A stretch of 64,000 nucleotides of DNA, taken from Anaeramoeba flamelloides (lineage: Eukaryota; Metamonada; Anaeramoebidae). The notes below the pieces were generated by a model, which had not been told where the DNA came from, searched no databases, and worked only from the letters and a program-made list of their open reading frames with translations. The position numbers and the translations under genes are program-made. The DNA is taken from contig JANTQA010000026.1 of assembly GCA_027625915.1 (NCBI GenBank), positions 3,720,001-3,784,000 of the forward strand, in the 5' to 3' direction. This document shows, one piece after another, positions 34,860 through 46,930 of this stretch. The first letter of the stretch is position 1. Every line of letters begins with the position of its first letter.

Positions 34860-36715
34860 AAGAATAGCGTATAATCTATTGGGTTTTACTAGGTTCTTTA
34901 ACATTTTAAAAAAATAAATAGGATACAGAATAGTTTTTCTAGACTATTTTTTTTTATAAATGCATTTAATAGAGGATAAGAATGTTTTCAAAACTATTAG
35001 GCATTACCTCTTCAAAAAAAAACAACCTCAAAGTTGAATTTCAGGAAAATTCATTTTCACTTCCATTTAAAAATTTTTATCCCAAAATAGACCTTTTTTC
35101 TAGACTAAAGACTTTCAAATAAGTAGTTACTATTAACAACAATATATACAATCACTCTAAGATTTTTAGGAACCGAGATATTGATTATGTTGTTTATAAA
35201 CTCGAATAACAAGGATGAAATGATTATTGAAGTATAATTTTGTCTAACTTAAAATTATTCATTTATTTTTTTTTTCATACTAGTGTTTATATAAAAATAA
35301 ATTATTATATAATCTTTAAAAACTCAAATCAATTTTTTCATCTATGTTTAAAAGATGAACAGAAGGAAATAGTAGAAAAGATTGTTAATTTTAAATAGGT
35401 ATTCCCTTCATATGATTTAAATAGAGAAATTTTTGTTTAGAAATTAAGAGAAATAAATCTTTAGAGATTATCCTCGCCTTAGATTTCTATATAACCAAAA
35501 TATGTTGTTATTATAAGTAAATAATATTAGTGCTCAATTGCTCAAATAGTTTCTGTGACGGTAAAAAATCTATTAAAAAATCTTCTTACACAATAAAGTA
35601 TTACTTTTTTTAAATAAGATCACAATCAAAATTTACATTTTCGGAAATTTTTTTTTTAATTCCTTTTCCAAATCTAAAAATAGAAACCCACAATAATAAC
35701 ATTCCAGTATTTTAAAAATTCATATTTAGTACTCCCAAAAGTAACTATTTTTTGAATTTTTGAATTTCAAAGATTTACTCAATAATTGTTAACTGCTGAG
35801 AGAAAAATGTTTGACACAGAAATATAGTTGGACAGCATTTTTAATTGGGAACATTACTGAAAATGATTTTTAATTTCAATCTTTTGTGAAATAACTAAAG
35901 AAAATAACAATAATCCACTTATTAGAATAACCATTAGTGTGATTCTACTTTTTCAAAACCTTATCTCTGATACCCTAAAGCAAGTTTAAAAATGACCATT
36001 TTCAGAATTAATAGTAAACTTTACTAGAACTTGGATTTTTTTGAAAATAGCATGATCTACTTTAGTTATCAACCATTCAAATGGGTGTTCTACACAAATC
36101 ACAGATAAATGAACTTATAACACCTTTAAACTTGGATTTATATAAAAGTCACCTAGTTATCAATAGGATTTGATTTTCAATTTTACTAATGTTCCCAATT
36201 AAAAAAGGTGTCCAACTATTTTTCTGTGTCCAACATTTTTCTCTCAACAGTAACATAAAAACCTAAAGAATGAATTATTTTATTTTTTTTTATATGAAAG
36301 CTAATTGTAACATCAATTTATTTCCAATATTTCAGTTATTATCTTTCAAATGAATTTATTTGTTTTGGTATTTAATTGTTTAAAAAAATTGAATTTTTTT
36401 AGCGACTAATCTACATTTCGAAACAAATTTAAGATTTATATATTTTGCAACTTTGGGGTCTATTGGCCTGATGATTCAACTTGTAAAAAGGTCCTGAAAT
36501 ACAGATTTTTATTGGAAATTTTTGGAGTTTTTTACTTATACAAGAGATCATTTTTAATTGATTAGATCAACAAATATCACTTCTTGACTATAATCGATTT
36601 TTTAGTGGCATTTTACTCGCGTACACTAATGTGGTTTTAACCCAATGACAACATACTCTGATCGTAGGCTTCTCCTTGGTTGATCCAATCCATTCATGAA
36701 TTATTTTTAAAAAAA
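34860..36715 (+). repeat. Dispersed repeat J, copy 2, interrupted by a family B MITE
   Basis: The left part (34,960-35,300) matches 16,083-16,470 inverted. The right part (35,520-36,715) matches 28,022-28,745 except for the 458-bp family B insertion at 35,793. One frame near 34,985-35,130 looks protein-like (VEFQENSFSLPFKNFYPKID), which suggests old coding sequence. It may be the downstream part of the LINE family, since 43.38-43.5 kb shows LINE-like and J-like segments in that order. Confidence 0.55.
35793..36250. mobile_element. Family B MITE, copy 1 (PIF/Harbinger-like)
   Basis: 458 bp. Ends are inverted: CTGCTGAGAGAAAAATGTTT on the left and the complement of CTGTTGAGAGAAAAATGTTG on the right, with about 55 bp of arm (AATTGGGAACATTA inner end). 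Direct 3-bp duplication TAA at 35,790-35,792 and 36,251-36,253. The empty-site homologue at about 28,285 lacks the insertion. It carries no transposase. The TWA duplication is the hallmark of PIF/Harbinger. Confidence 0.82.
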
Positions 36716-37331
36716 AGATATTTTATATTATTTTCATTTATTATTAATCCTGAAATCTCTGATATAGTATGGTTAAATCTCTGAAGGGGAATTTAAATAC
36801 TGGGTATCAAGAGAGTAATTTAAATGTTTTCAATTATTAAACAAATACTAAATATTTTTGATCTAAAGATCAATTAGTAATAATTTAGTAAATTTTTTTG
36901 CTTATTATTTTTCTTTATCTGTATTTAATTGGTGACTTTAAAAATATACAACTGAAACGATTTGACCCCAAAATAGTTAATCTTTTTTAACATTTCAGGA
37001 ACCATATCCCTTAAACTTATTATAATTTAAGAATTATTAGGTATTTCTTTTTGAAAATAAAGAGAAATTTAGGATAACTAAGAAATTATGATGGTTTTCC
37101 CTCTCTTCACCAAGAAAAATAAGAGGTGTTGTAGTTTTTGAATTTTGTTAATCATCTTTTTTCAATTATAAAGATTTTGTTTTCACCAAAAATTATTCAA
37201 AAACTTTAACACTTGAAATACTTCAAGAGTGGTAACGAAATAACAGATAGATTTCCAATAAAAAGATTTTTTCAATTGAGTAATTTATTTTTTTGAACTT
37301 TTCCTTGCTTTTTAAAAAATATAAAGAAATA
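36716..37331. other. 5' flank of EIF3B
   Basis: No exon is visible. AT-rich, with a slightly GC-richer patch at about 37,090-37,140. No promoter motif can be supported. Confidence 0.4.
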
Positions 37332-39897
37332 ATGAGCGGTTTATTTGGAAGGTCAATAGAACATTCCTCAAAAAAAGAATCAACTAAAAAAGAGATTAGA
37401 AAATTAAAAAATGAATTAAAAAAACTACCCGATTACAAACCTACATTTAAAAAAAATGAAGATCTTTCACCTTTTCTTTTGGTCGTCGGTTTACCAGTAG
37501 CACCAGCAAAGTTTGTTCCAAAATTAAAATTAGTCTTGTCCGCCAAAGTTTTTCCGCAAGTAAGTTTCTTTCTTTTTAATTTTTTTTGTTTGAAAACAAA
37601 AAAAAAAAAAAAAAAAAAACGATTACTAATAGAACAAAAGATAAAGTTAAAAAAAAAAAAAACCATTTCCGAGAAGCAAAAGTTCAACATAAAAATTCAT
37701 TTACTTTTTGAAAAACGAAAAATACGATTTTTTTAAAAAAATTTTCTTTTTAATTTAACAATTTACTTTTTTTTTTTTTTCAAAAACCCTTACAAAATTT
37801 TCCCATAATTTCTTTTTTTTTTTTTTTTGATGAAAAATTTTGCACCATAAATCATATATCCAAAATAATAATAAAAAACAAAAAAAAACTAAAACCGAAT
37901 AATTTAATAAAAAACTTAATTCCACCAAACCACCTTAGGCGGGAAAACTCGTCAAAGATGGAGTAGAAATTTTTGTTGATGAAAAAGGAAATTCCACAGG
38001 AGGAGCCATTGTTGAGTTTGTTTCTGGAAAAGAAGCCCAACAAGCCAAAAAAAAATTGGATGGAAAGAAATTAGATGCAAAGCATACCTTCAGATGTGTA
38101 GATTATTCTGAACTTGGAGATTTAAAGCAATACCCAAATGAATTCATGGAACCGAAATATCCCGAATATTTTGATCCAAAAGTCTTAAACCAATGGATTT
38201 TTGATAGTTTAGATTACGATCAATTGATGGTTTCATACAGTGATCGAGTCGAGGTCTTTTTGGTAGATTTATTAGAAAAGAAATTACCGCCTGTGGCATA
38301 TGTTGATTTAGATTTTTTAACTGTTGAATGGTCTCCCCTTGGTAGATTTTTAGTAGCCATTGTTGATGAATTTTACCCTGAAGAAGAAGAAGAATATTTG
38401 CCTAAAAAGGACATAAACGCAATTGATGAAGATGACGAAGAACAAAAAACAGAAAAACAAAAGGAAAAAGAGAAAGAGAAAGAGAAAGAGAAAGAGAAAG
38501 AAAAAGAACAAGAAAAAGGAAAAAAAAAAAACAAACAGTCCTTTTGGGAATCAAATACTAACCAATTATTTTCACAAGGAAAGGAAATAGTATTCTTTGG
38601 GGGGCCAGAATTTGTGGAATTACATTCAGCTTTCCACCCAGGTGTAACTCATTTCCAATTTTCACCTAAGGAAAATTATTTGGTTTCGTATAACAAGAAC
38701 GAAACAAGCTTTGGTAAACCTAACACATGTGTTTGGGATTTGAACAAACATAACAAATTTCGGTGGTTCAAAGGGAAGCCGATTGAGGGGCAACAAGATT
38801 TTGAAGAATTTACATGGTCACACGACGATCGATTTTTTGCCAAATGTGTTGATAATGTAATTCGTATTTACGAAACACCAAGCTTCTCCTTGTTAGGCAG
38901 AAGGGGTATTGAAGTTAAATTGGTCGACAAAATCTCCTTTGCAAAGGGAAGAAACTTACTGGCGTACGCAACCACTTCAGTTAGCAGTACCGATCCAATC
39001 AAAGTCGGAATTTATCAGGTACCATCAAAGATCTTGATGAGAGAACAAAACTTTTTCTCCGTCTCTGGATGTGAATTCTATTGGCACCCAACGGGTAATT
39101 GTCTTGCCGTGCATATGATCAAAAAATCCAAAGGTGGCAAATTGGATGTAGGCGCATGGATCACACTTTTCAACACTCTAACAAAGTCGGCGCCAATGGA
39201 GACAATTGACCTTGGAAATGGCCTCTTGGAACATTTCCAATGGGAGCCTAGAGGACAACGATTTGCTGTTATTACACGAGAAGAACGCGGATCTTTACTT
39301 CGAATTTATCGAGTTAATTATAATAAAAAAAAGACTGGTAAGGGAATTTCAACAAAATTTTCAAAATTAATAGCCTCTTTTGAACTTCCTAAAAATGCCG
39401 ACACAATAAAATGGAGCCCCCGTGGCCGATTTTTTTTGATTCTCGCCACAAGATCAAACGAAATCACAATCTTCGACGCCGAACTTGAAGAAAAAATTAA
39501 TGTCACAGACTCCACCTTCGATGAAGTCTATTGGGATCCCACAGGTAGATATTTTGTTACCAATACTCGCGATAAATTCACAATTTGGTCTTTCCAAGGA
39601 ATGAAATTGACAACAGAAACTAGACGTGATTTACGATCAATTTCATGGAGGCCCAGACTACCAACCAGATTAACTTTGAAAGAAACAAAAAAAATTAATC
39701 AAAATCTTGAAAAAACAATACAAAAATATCAAATCCTCGATCAAAAAAGAGTCGGCAGAAAGCATAATTCTCAAGACCGTGAAAGACTTGAAAAAATTGA
39801 CAAATGGAATCAATACCTTAAGGCCAAAAAACTTCAAAGGGAAAAGGAAAGAGAACTTAGGCAAAATATTATTGGCTATTATTCAGATGAAGATTAA
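37332..39897 (+). CDS. EIF3B: Eukaryotic translation initiation factor 3 subunit B, two exons
   Basis: Scaffold subunit of eIF3 (Prt1 in yeast), which helps recruit mRNA and initiator tRNA to the 40S subunit. Exons 37332-37559 and 37939-39897 give 728 residues (yeast about 760, human about 810). The N-terminal RRM (about 50-135) has RNP2-like FLLVVGLP and RNP1-like TGGAIVEF, ending LDAKHTFRC. The rest is the WD40-like propeller, with ELHSAFHPGVTHFQFSPKEN, FTWSHDDRFFAK, IRIYETPSFSLL, EFYWHPTGNCLAVH and VYWDPTGRYFVT. The helical C-terminus (LEKIDKWNQYLKAKKLQREK) is the region that binds eIF3i in other species. A Lys/Glu repeat (about 251-274) is an insertion in the propeller. The 379-nt intron (GTAAGT...TTAG) is phase 0, joining VFPQ to AGKLVKDG. 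The start ATG at 37332 is the first Met of the frame. Confidence 0.95.
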
Positions 39898-40939
39898 TTT
39901 TGATATCAATATTAATTTTTTAATTTTAATTTAATATAAATTTTTAAAAAAAATTATTTTTTTATCAATGTGAATTTATATTTAAATTTTTATTTTATAT
40001 CAATTTATATAATATTGATTAAATTTTATTTTTTTTTTTTCTAATTTCTTCATTTGGTTTGAGGTCAATATCAATACAATATCAATTTTTTTTTTTTATT
40101 TTTTTTTTCTCTGGTTTTTTATTTTTATTTATCATAAATGATTATTCTCAATAATTTTTAGAATTCTTTTTACTTTTTATTTTTTATTTTTTGCTTTATT
40201 TTTTTATTTGAAAAAAAAAAATAAAATTAGAGATCGAATATCAAATATTTTTTGAATTATTTTTTATTTTTTTTGGAATCCTATGATTTTTTTTTGATTT
40301 AAATTTCTCTTCAGATGGAGTCATTGAAGGTGTATAATCAGACTAGACCATTTGACTCAATTTTAATTTATTTAGAATCTTAGGATTCTATTATTCCTTT
40401 TTAACTCAACGCGTGTTAGAAAGTTTTAAAAATAGCAAAAAAAAAACAAAAATAATAATTAAATGATAAAATACAGAAAACAAATAAAAAGACTTTGGAC
40501 TTTTTTTTTATGAAGAAAAAGTAATAATAAAAAAAAATTGCTTTGTGATACAAAGTCCACAAAAGATTAAACCAATTAAAGACTTTTTTTAATTTATTTA
40601 GATTATATAGTTATTTTTAATTGTTTCATTTTTCTTAACTTTGGGTGGCTGATCTGATTGTTTGTAAAGAACTGCCTAGTTTTCTCTTTATGGTTCTTTT
40701 TGTTTTTATTTTCTTTTTATTTTCCTTTTTTTATCATTAACCTTTGTTTGGAAATACATTGTTTGTGTTTTTTCATTTATTGTTATTGTTTGATATTTCT
40801 CCATGTCTTTAATAGTATTAACTGTTTTTTTTTATTTTTTTACAATTTCTTTTTTTTTTTTGATACTTTTTTTAGCATAAATTCATATTTTCTTTGTTTT
40901 TTTTTTAATTTTAATCTTTTTTTTTTAAAGGAAGCCAAT
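39898..40939. other. EIF3B downstream flank
   Basis: AT-rich with many T runs and no exon. The frame at 40,658-40,945 is translated poly-T and is not coding. Its right part merges into a partial family E copy. Confidence 0.4.
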
Positions 40940-41297
40940 AGTTAAAAAAAAGAAGATCTTCGAAAAGACAACTAATTGTTCAGAAAATTGAAACTATGTA
41001 ATGTCTTTTAAAGCGAATATAATTATTCATAAAAAATTTTGTGGTTCAACTTTTTTTGAGTTAAAGTTCTATTATAAAAAATCGGGAAATCTTCTATGTT
41101 AAAAATTGTAACTTACATTTTTTTAGTTTTTGGTTATATATATTTTTTTTAATTTTTAAAATATCACGTTTTTATATATTTGAAATGATTTGAAAGTGAA
41201 TTAAAAATCAGAATTAATTATTAATTGTTCTTGTATAGTAAAGGGTAATTTACTTTTTTTCAATTTATTATTTCGGGTAAGGCAAAATTTTTGAAAT
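40940..41297 (+). repeat. Family E repeat, 5'-truncated copy
   Basis: Matches the right half of copies 1 and 2: AGATCTTCGAAAAGACA, ACTATGTAATGTCTTTTAAA, and a right end near TTATTTCGGGTAAGGCAAAA then TTTTTGAAA. Confidence 0.6.
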
Positions 41298-41339
41298 GGT
41301 ATTTAGATATATAATTGGACTATCTGTAATTACTTTTGT

Positions 41340-41515
41340 GTTTTAGAGGCATCCTACTTTAATTCACTTTAGGTAGGTTTATTACTCAGCTCATAAATAA
41401 TAGCTATTTATAAAAAGGATTTGATTGAAAATAAAATAATTTATATATCAATTTTCCTAATATACACAATTAAAATCCCTGTCAGGGATTACTTTTAAAT
41501 TAGGTCTTTTTTTCC
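41340..41515. repeat. Family H right-end fragment
   Basis: Shares CACTTTAGGTAGGTTTATTA, AAAAGGATTTGATTGAAAAT and a worn right TIR (CCCTGTCAGGGATTACTTTT) with the complete family H copies. Confidence 0.5.
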
Positions 41516-41517
41516 TC

Positions 41518-41960
41518 CTATAATATACTTTCATTCATTTGGAAATAATTTTGATTTTTTGTAAAATATGTAAATCATTGCTTCATCCATTATTTGATTT
41601 TATTTTTATTGAATTAGGTTACTTGTTTTTCCTAATTATAAATTCTTTTTTCAAAAATTGATAATATGTTAACGTTAAGTTGTAAAAAATAGATGAACTC
41701 CAAAAAAATTAATTGATTAGATCTAACCATTTTATTGATCAATATCGTTAATAGAATTTTTATACCAAATATACCAAAGTATTTTTTGCTTTTTTCTCTC
41801 CAAAAATTTTTAATACAATATTTCTTTATTTGCTATTTTGAAAGTTTTGTAATTTATAAAAAAATGTAAATATTTAAATTAGCAAATATCTCGAATTGTA
41901 TAATTCTTCAAGGATTGATTAAATTAGATAATTCTTTCAAAAATTGAATTTTGCACAACA
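41518..41960 (+). repeat. Family A repeat, diverged copy
   Basis: Recognisable from GGAAATAATTTTGATTTTTT, ATCTAACCATTTTATTGATC and CTCCAAAAATTTTTAATAC. It lies directly after a family H fragment. Confidence 0.5.
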
Positions 41961-42499
41961 AGAAAATAATAAATATTTGAAATTTAAAGTCAGCCTAAAT
42001 GAAATATTAGTTTTCCGTTATAAAAATTTTCTAAAATATTTTTTCAAATTTATCATAATTTAATGACAATAAGAAAAGATAGTTATTAAAGTAATAAAGA
42101 TTTGAAAACAATATTTTTCAAAATTCCTGACCTTTACAAAAAAAAAACACATATTTTTATTGTATTCTTTTTGTTAAAAAATATACCTGTAAAAAATCAT
42201 TGTTAAATGTTTACTGGTGATTTAATTTTTATTATAATGTGAAATAAAAATTATTTAAATTGAGGATTATATTCTATATATGAAATTATTATTCAATTTG
42301 AATTGAAACCTAATATAGATATATCAGTTATATCAAAATATTTTAAAAAAATTTAACATTTAGGTATTTATTTTGAGAAAATTACACAGATATTTTATAA
42401 AAAAAAAATAAAACTAAACAGTTAACAAATTGACATGATTATTTAATAACAACTATCTGAACAATAACTAAAAAAAATATCATTATTTATTTTTATATA

Positions 42500-42693
42500 C
42501 TGTTAGTTCTACATTTAAGGCACAAACTTTCAACGAAATTTAAGGCATAATAAAAATCACAAATTAAGGCACAAAATTCAGATTCTAGTAAAATATATTG
42601 TAAAGAAAAAAATTACAAAATTCGTACCTTAATTTGAGATTTTTTTAATTATTTAGTTGAAATTTTGTGCCTTAAAAGTGGAATTGACACTAT
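42500..42693. mobile_element. Family C MITE, diverged copy
   Basis: About 194 bp. The left arm has ACATTTAAGGCACAAACTTT and the right arm TTTTGTGCCTTAAAAGTGGA. The ends differ from the CAGTCAG consensus. Confidence 0.6.
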
Positions 42694-42719
42694 AGTTAAT
42701 GAACATATGGATTAGAAAA

Positions 42720-43660
42720 TTTTAAACTTTTGAATGAAATCTTTCAAGTGGGTAAACACAGTGGATTAATCCATCTACGACAGAATTGTATAAAATAAAC
42801 AGAAACTAAAAATTATTATTCACAAAACAGAATTCAAAATAAAAAATATTGAAAATTTAGGTAAAAAAAAATCCTAAATCAAAAAAAAATTAAAAAATTT
42901 ATCTCTCCCTAATTCGCGAAAAAATAAAAAAAATCGACAAAGAAATTATTAATAAAATCAATTGGAAGTTGAAAGAATTTAATTGAGTTGAAAAAAGAAA
43001 TATATGAATTCGCCTATAATAAATTATTGAATCATTAGTAGTAGAAGGCCTAAAAATATTTATGGTAATAAAAAATCAAAACTATATATTTTAAGCGCAA
43101 ATATAATAAATCCCCACCCCGAATAAAACAATTTAAAATTCATGAAACTTACTAAATGCCTAAATAGATATTATTACAGTCAGTTTCACTTTTTAGACAC
43201 AAACTTTCAACGAAATTTAAGGCACAAAAAAATCTCAAATTAAGGCACAAAATTTGGAATTTTTTTTTTTACAATTTATTTTTACTAGAATTTGGATTTT
43301 GTGCTTTAATTTGAGATTTTTTTTGTGCCTTAAATTTCGTTGAAAGTTTGTGTCTAAAAAGTGAAACTGACGGTATATAACCGATAAAAAAATAAAATAA
43401 ATCATATAATTTATGTTTAAAATATGAACAGAAGGAAATGATCGATAATAATGATCATTTTTTAACTTTGAATCCTTCCTATAGAATAATAGATTAATTA
43501 TTCTATAAGAAATTAAAAGAAATAAATCTTAATGAAATAATTTTAAAACTATGGCAGTTTTGAACTTATCTTCATTGATTAATAATCATGAAATCTATTA
43601 GTTTACACTTAAATTTCTTAAAGGGAATATAAGTATAAAACAACTTGAAAATATTGTACA
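42720..43660 (+). mobile_element. LINE remnant, interrupted by a family C MITE
   Basis: The left part (42,740-43,010) resembles the C-terminal end of the decayed reverse transcriptase at 17.1 kb, sharing TAAAATAAACAGAAA, ATCTCTCCCTA-like and AAAATCAATTGGAAGT segments (KINWK in both). The right part (43,400-43,530) shares ATGAACAGAAGGAAAT and AAATTAAnAGAAATAAATCT with repeat J at 35.35-35.46 kb. Frames are broken throughout. Confidence 0.4.
43177..43373. mobile_element. Family C palindromic MITE
   Basis: 197 bp, starting CAGTCAGTTTCACTTTTTAG and ending with its near-perfect complement, flanked by TA (43,175-43,176 and 43,374-43,375). Both arms keep the AAGGCACAAA repeats. It sits in a LINE remnant. 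Confidence 0.85.
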
Positions 43661-44244
43661 ACTTTTCAATAAAAAAATCACCTAAATTTGGTATTTTTTT
43701 TTTTTTTTGAAAATAATATCAATGATTCAACGTTAGATAGAACATTAGATCAGAAAAAAATAATAACTGTAAAAAAATTTCTTGAAAAAAAGCAAAATAT
43801 ATTAAAACTCAAAAATGAAAAAAAAAAAAAAAATAAAATGCGAAAAAATTTTCCAAAAACAGAAAAAAAAATCTTTTTTTCAATATAATTTAGTATTTCT
43901 TTTTGAAATCAATATTTGGTTTTATTTTAAAATTGAAAAATATGATACTTTTTAGACCATTAAAGAAAAATATGAAAATAATCTCTCAACTAAGTTAAAT
44001 AAAAAATTTTAAAAATTCTACAATAAAAAGTAGGAAAAAAAAATTATTGAATTTTTTCTTTTTTTTTTTTTTTTTTTTTTCAATTCCGATAAAAATCTAA
44101 TAAAGTTTTAATCCCTTTTCAAAATTGTCAAGTATAATAATGTTTATTATGTGAGTGTATATTAAAAAATTCAAAATTTAGAGATTGTTTTTTGAAATAA
44201 ATTTTGGGGTTGTCTGGTGTGTTAAAAGTTTTGAATGGGATTTA

Positions 44245-44899
44245 CTGTTGAGAGAAAAATGTTGGACAGAGAAAAATAGTTGGAAAGCAATTTTAATTGG
44301 GAACATTACAGTCAGTTTCACTTTTAAGGCAAAAACTTTCAACGAAATTTAAGGCACAAAAAAATCTCAAATTAAGGCACACAATTCAACATCTAGTAAA
44401 AATAAATTGTAAAAAAAAATTCCAGAATTTGTGCCTTAATTTGAGATTTTTTTGTGCCTTAAATTTCGTTGAAAGTTTGTGCCTTAAAAGTGAAACTGAC
44501 TGTACTGAAAATGATTTTTAATTTCAATCGTTTGTGAAATAACTAAAGATTTTAACAATAGTCTACTTATTAGAATAACGATTAATATAATTCTACTTTT
44601 TTCAAAATCTTATCTCTTATAATCTAAAGCAAGTTTAAAAATGACCATTTACAGAATTAATAGTAAATTTTACTACAACTTGGATTTTGGTTGAAATAGC
44701 GTGATCTACTTTAGTTATCAACCATTCAAATTAGTATTCTACACAAACCACATATTAATGAACTTTTAACACATTTAAACCAGGAGTTATATAAAATTCA
44801 CCTAGTTATCAATAGGATTTGATTTTCAATTTTACTAATGTTTCAAATAAAAAATGGTGTTAAACCATTTTTCTGTGTCCAAAATTTTTCTCTCAACAG
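44245..44899. mobile_element. Family B MITE, copy 2, with a nested family C MITE
   Basis: 655 bp in total: a family B element with TTA duplications (44,242-44,244 and 44,900-44,902), carrying a 194-bp family C element at 44,309-44,502. Without the insertion its length matches the other B copies (458 bp). The left end is CTGTTGAGAGAAAAATGTTG. Confidence 0.85.
44309..44502. mobile_element. Family C palindromic MITE nested in family B
   Basis: Starts CAGTCAGTTTCACTTTTAAG and ends CTGACTG. TA is duplicated at 44,307-44,308 and 44,503-44,504. In uninterrupted family B copies the same place reads GAACATTACTGAAAATG, the exact empty site, which proves TA duplication. The frame at 44,297-44,521 is this palindrome translated. 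Confidence 0.92.
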
Positions 44900-45149
44900 T
44901 TATATCACTTTCAAGAAATAGTATTTTATTTCCCAATTGAATTATTTGAAAAAAGAAAATAGTATCTTTTTATTGATTAATTTTTTATATTATTTCTTTC
45001 TGAACCACTTTGAAAATCTTTTTCAGTTTTTTTACAAAGTTGAACTCAAAAAAAATTCAATAAATAAGGTATAGTTATAACGGTTTAAAAAATAACAATA
45101 CTCCACGTATCTGAATTTTCAAAGATAATTTATAACGTATATAAACTTT

Positions 45150-45724
45150 TTTCAAAAATTGTGAATCACTTGAAATAATAAATTGAAAAAAAAAAATATA
45201 CCCTTTAGTATTCAAGAACAATGAATGACTAAATCTGATTTTTAATTCATTTTTAAGTGATTTTAAATGTATAAAAGCCTGAGATATTAAAAATTAAAAA
45301 AATAAAAATAAAACCAAAAACTAAAAAAAAGTGAGTCTGAATTTTTGAAATGAACATTTCCGGTTTTTTTATAACTGAACTTTCACTGAAAAAAAGTTAA
45401 CAATAAGGTTTTTTTATGAATAAAAAAATTCATTTTCAAAGACACTAAATAGTTGAAATTTTCACATGGATTATTTATCTTTTCGAAGATCTCTTTTTTT
45501 TCTCCAGGATCTTTTTTTTAAAAGTAAAAAAAAAAATAGAAACGAAAAAAAGAAATCAAAAAAAAAAAGAAAAAGAAAAATTTGATAAAGCAAAACGAAA
45601 ATTTAGAAAATTAGAAAAAATCATTCTGATCCAAAAATTTGAAATTATTTTTTTGAGAAGAATTCTCTAATGAACCCTCAAAACAACTTCTATTAACATT
45701 ATAAAGTGCGTCAAAATTTTTGAA
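45150..45724 (-). repeat. Family E repeat (inverted), first of an E-F-E run
   Basis: The left end TTCAAAAATTGTGAATCACT and right end GTCAAAATTTTTGAAA are the short inverted ends of the family. The interior contains the purine tract (complement of TTTTTC units). A TA tract follows at 45,734-45,752. Confidence 0.65.
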
Positions 45725-45754
45725 AAATAGTAAATATATATATATATATATAAT

Positions 45755-46288
45755 CCATTTCGCTCAAAGGGGTAAAGCTAAAAATGAAAAAATAACTTTA
45801 TTTTTAAGAATCAACCAAATTTAGATTGTTTAGAAATATAAGAAATAATAAACTTTGTATTAGAGTAAATAAACATCAAAGAAATACCTGGAAATCACAT
45901 AAATTTCTTAAAAAAAAATATAAATGTTAAATGATTTTTTATGCCACTTTCGTTGGAACGTCTCGTGTAAAAATTCTCAATTTCTTTAGGAAATTAAAAT
46001 TGTTGACAATAAGATTTTTTAATTGTAAATGTACGAATTTTACTAGGAAATACAAAGCCTCACTTTTCTTTAATGTTAATTTGGAGTTTGCAACGTTTTA
46101 GATTCAAATTTATGGATTAAAAAAAAATAAAAAAGAAAAAAAAAAGCAAAATACAAAAAAAAAATTACATAATGAGAAAAAATGATTGATCTAAAAATTG
46201 AAATTTTAGTTTGAGAAGAATAATGAATTAAACTCATAGAATATGTTCTATTTCTTCAATAAATCAGGGCTAATTTGACTGAAAAGAG
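45755..46288 (-). repeat. Family F repeat (inverted), middle of an E-F-E run
   Basis: Ends are inverted: CATTTCGCTCAAAGGGG on the left against TTTGACTGAAAAGAG on the right. The interior has AATTGTTGACAATAAGATTT and GTTGGAACGTCTCGTGTAAA. TA tracts lie on both sides. Confidence 0.65.
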
Positions 46289-46309
46289 TTTATATATATA
46301 TAAACACCC

Positions 46310-46930
46310 TTTCAAAAATTGTAACTCACCTGAAATAATAAATTGAAAAATAAATATTATCCTTTATTATTCAAGAACAATTAATAACTAAATATGTTTT
46401 TTAATTAACTTTTAAATCATTCCAAAATTATAAAAATCTGATATTTTGAAAATTAAAAAAAAAATAAAACCAAAAACTAAAAAAAAGAATTTCACATTTT
46501 TTACAATTAACATCCCCAATTGTTTATTGCTGAACTTTCACTGAAACTAAGTTAACAACAAAGATTTTTCACTAATAATTAAATCAATATTAAAAGACAT
46601 TACATTGTCGAAATTTTCTTTGTAATTATTTGTATTTTAGATCTTTTTTTTTTTCCAAATGATCTTTTGGAAAAAAAAAAAAAAAAAAAAAAATCGAAAA
46701 AAAAACGAAAAAGAAAAAGAAAAAATTTTCAAAAAAAAAGAAAAAGAAAAATAAAAAGAAAAAAAAACAAAAGAAAAACAAAAATTTGAAAAAGCAAAAC
46801 TAAAATTTACAAAATTAGAAAAAATGATTTTGATCCAAAAATTTGAAAATATTTTTTTGATAAGAATACTGAAATAAACCCTCAAAACAACATCCATTGA
46901 CATTATAACGTACGTCAAAATTTTTGAAAT
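46310..46930 (-). repeat. Family E repeat (inverted), last of an E-F-E run
   Basis: Left end TTCAAAAATTGTAACTCACC, right end ACGTCAAAATTTTTGAAA, with a long purine tract of GAAAAA units. A 29-bp TA tract follows at 46,936-46,964. Frames here are translated purine tract. Confidence 0.65.

Noticed and set aside
40658-40945. 95-residue plus-strand hydrophobic frame
   Set aside because: Almost entirely Phe/Leu/Ile/Cys from T-rich DNA; no start context, no family likeness.
43688-43888. Lys/Asn-rich plus-strand frame
   Set aside because: Composition equals background poly-A; no conserved motif and unlike the true exons here.
44297-44521. 74-residue plus-strand frame
   Set aside because: It reads through a palindromic family C MITE; the same sequence recurs in other copies as non-coding repeat.
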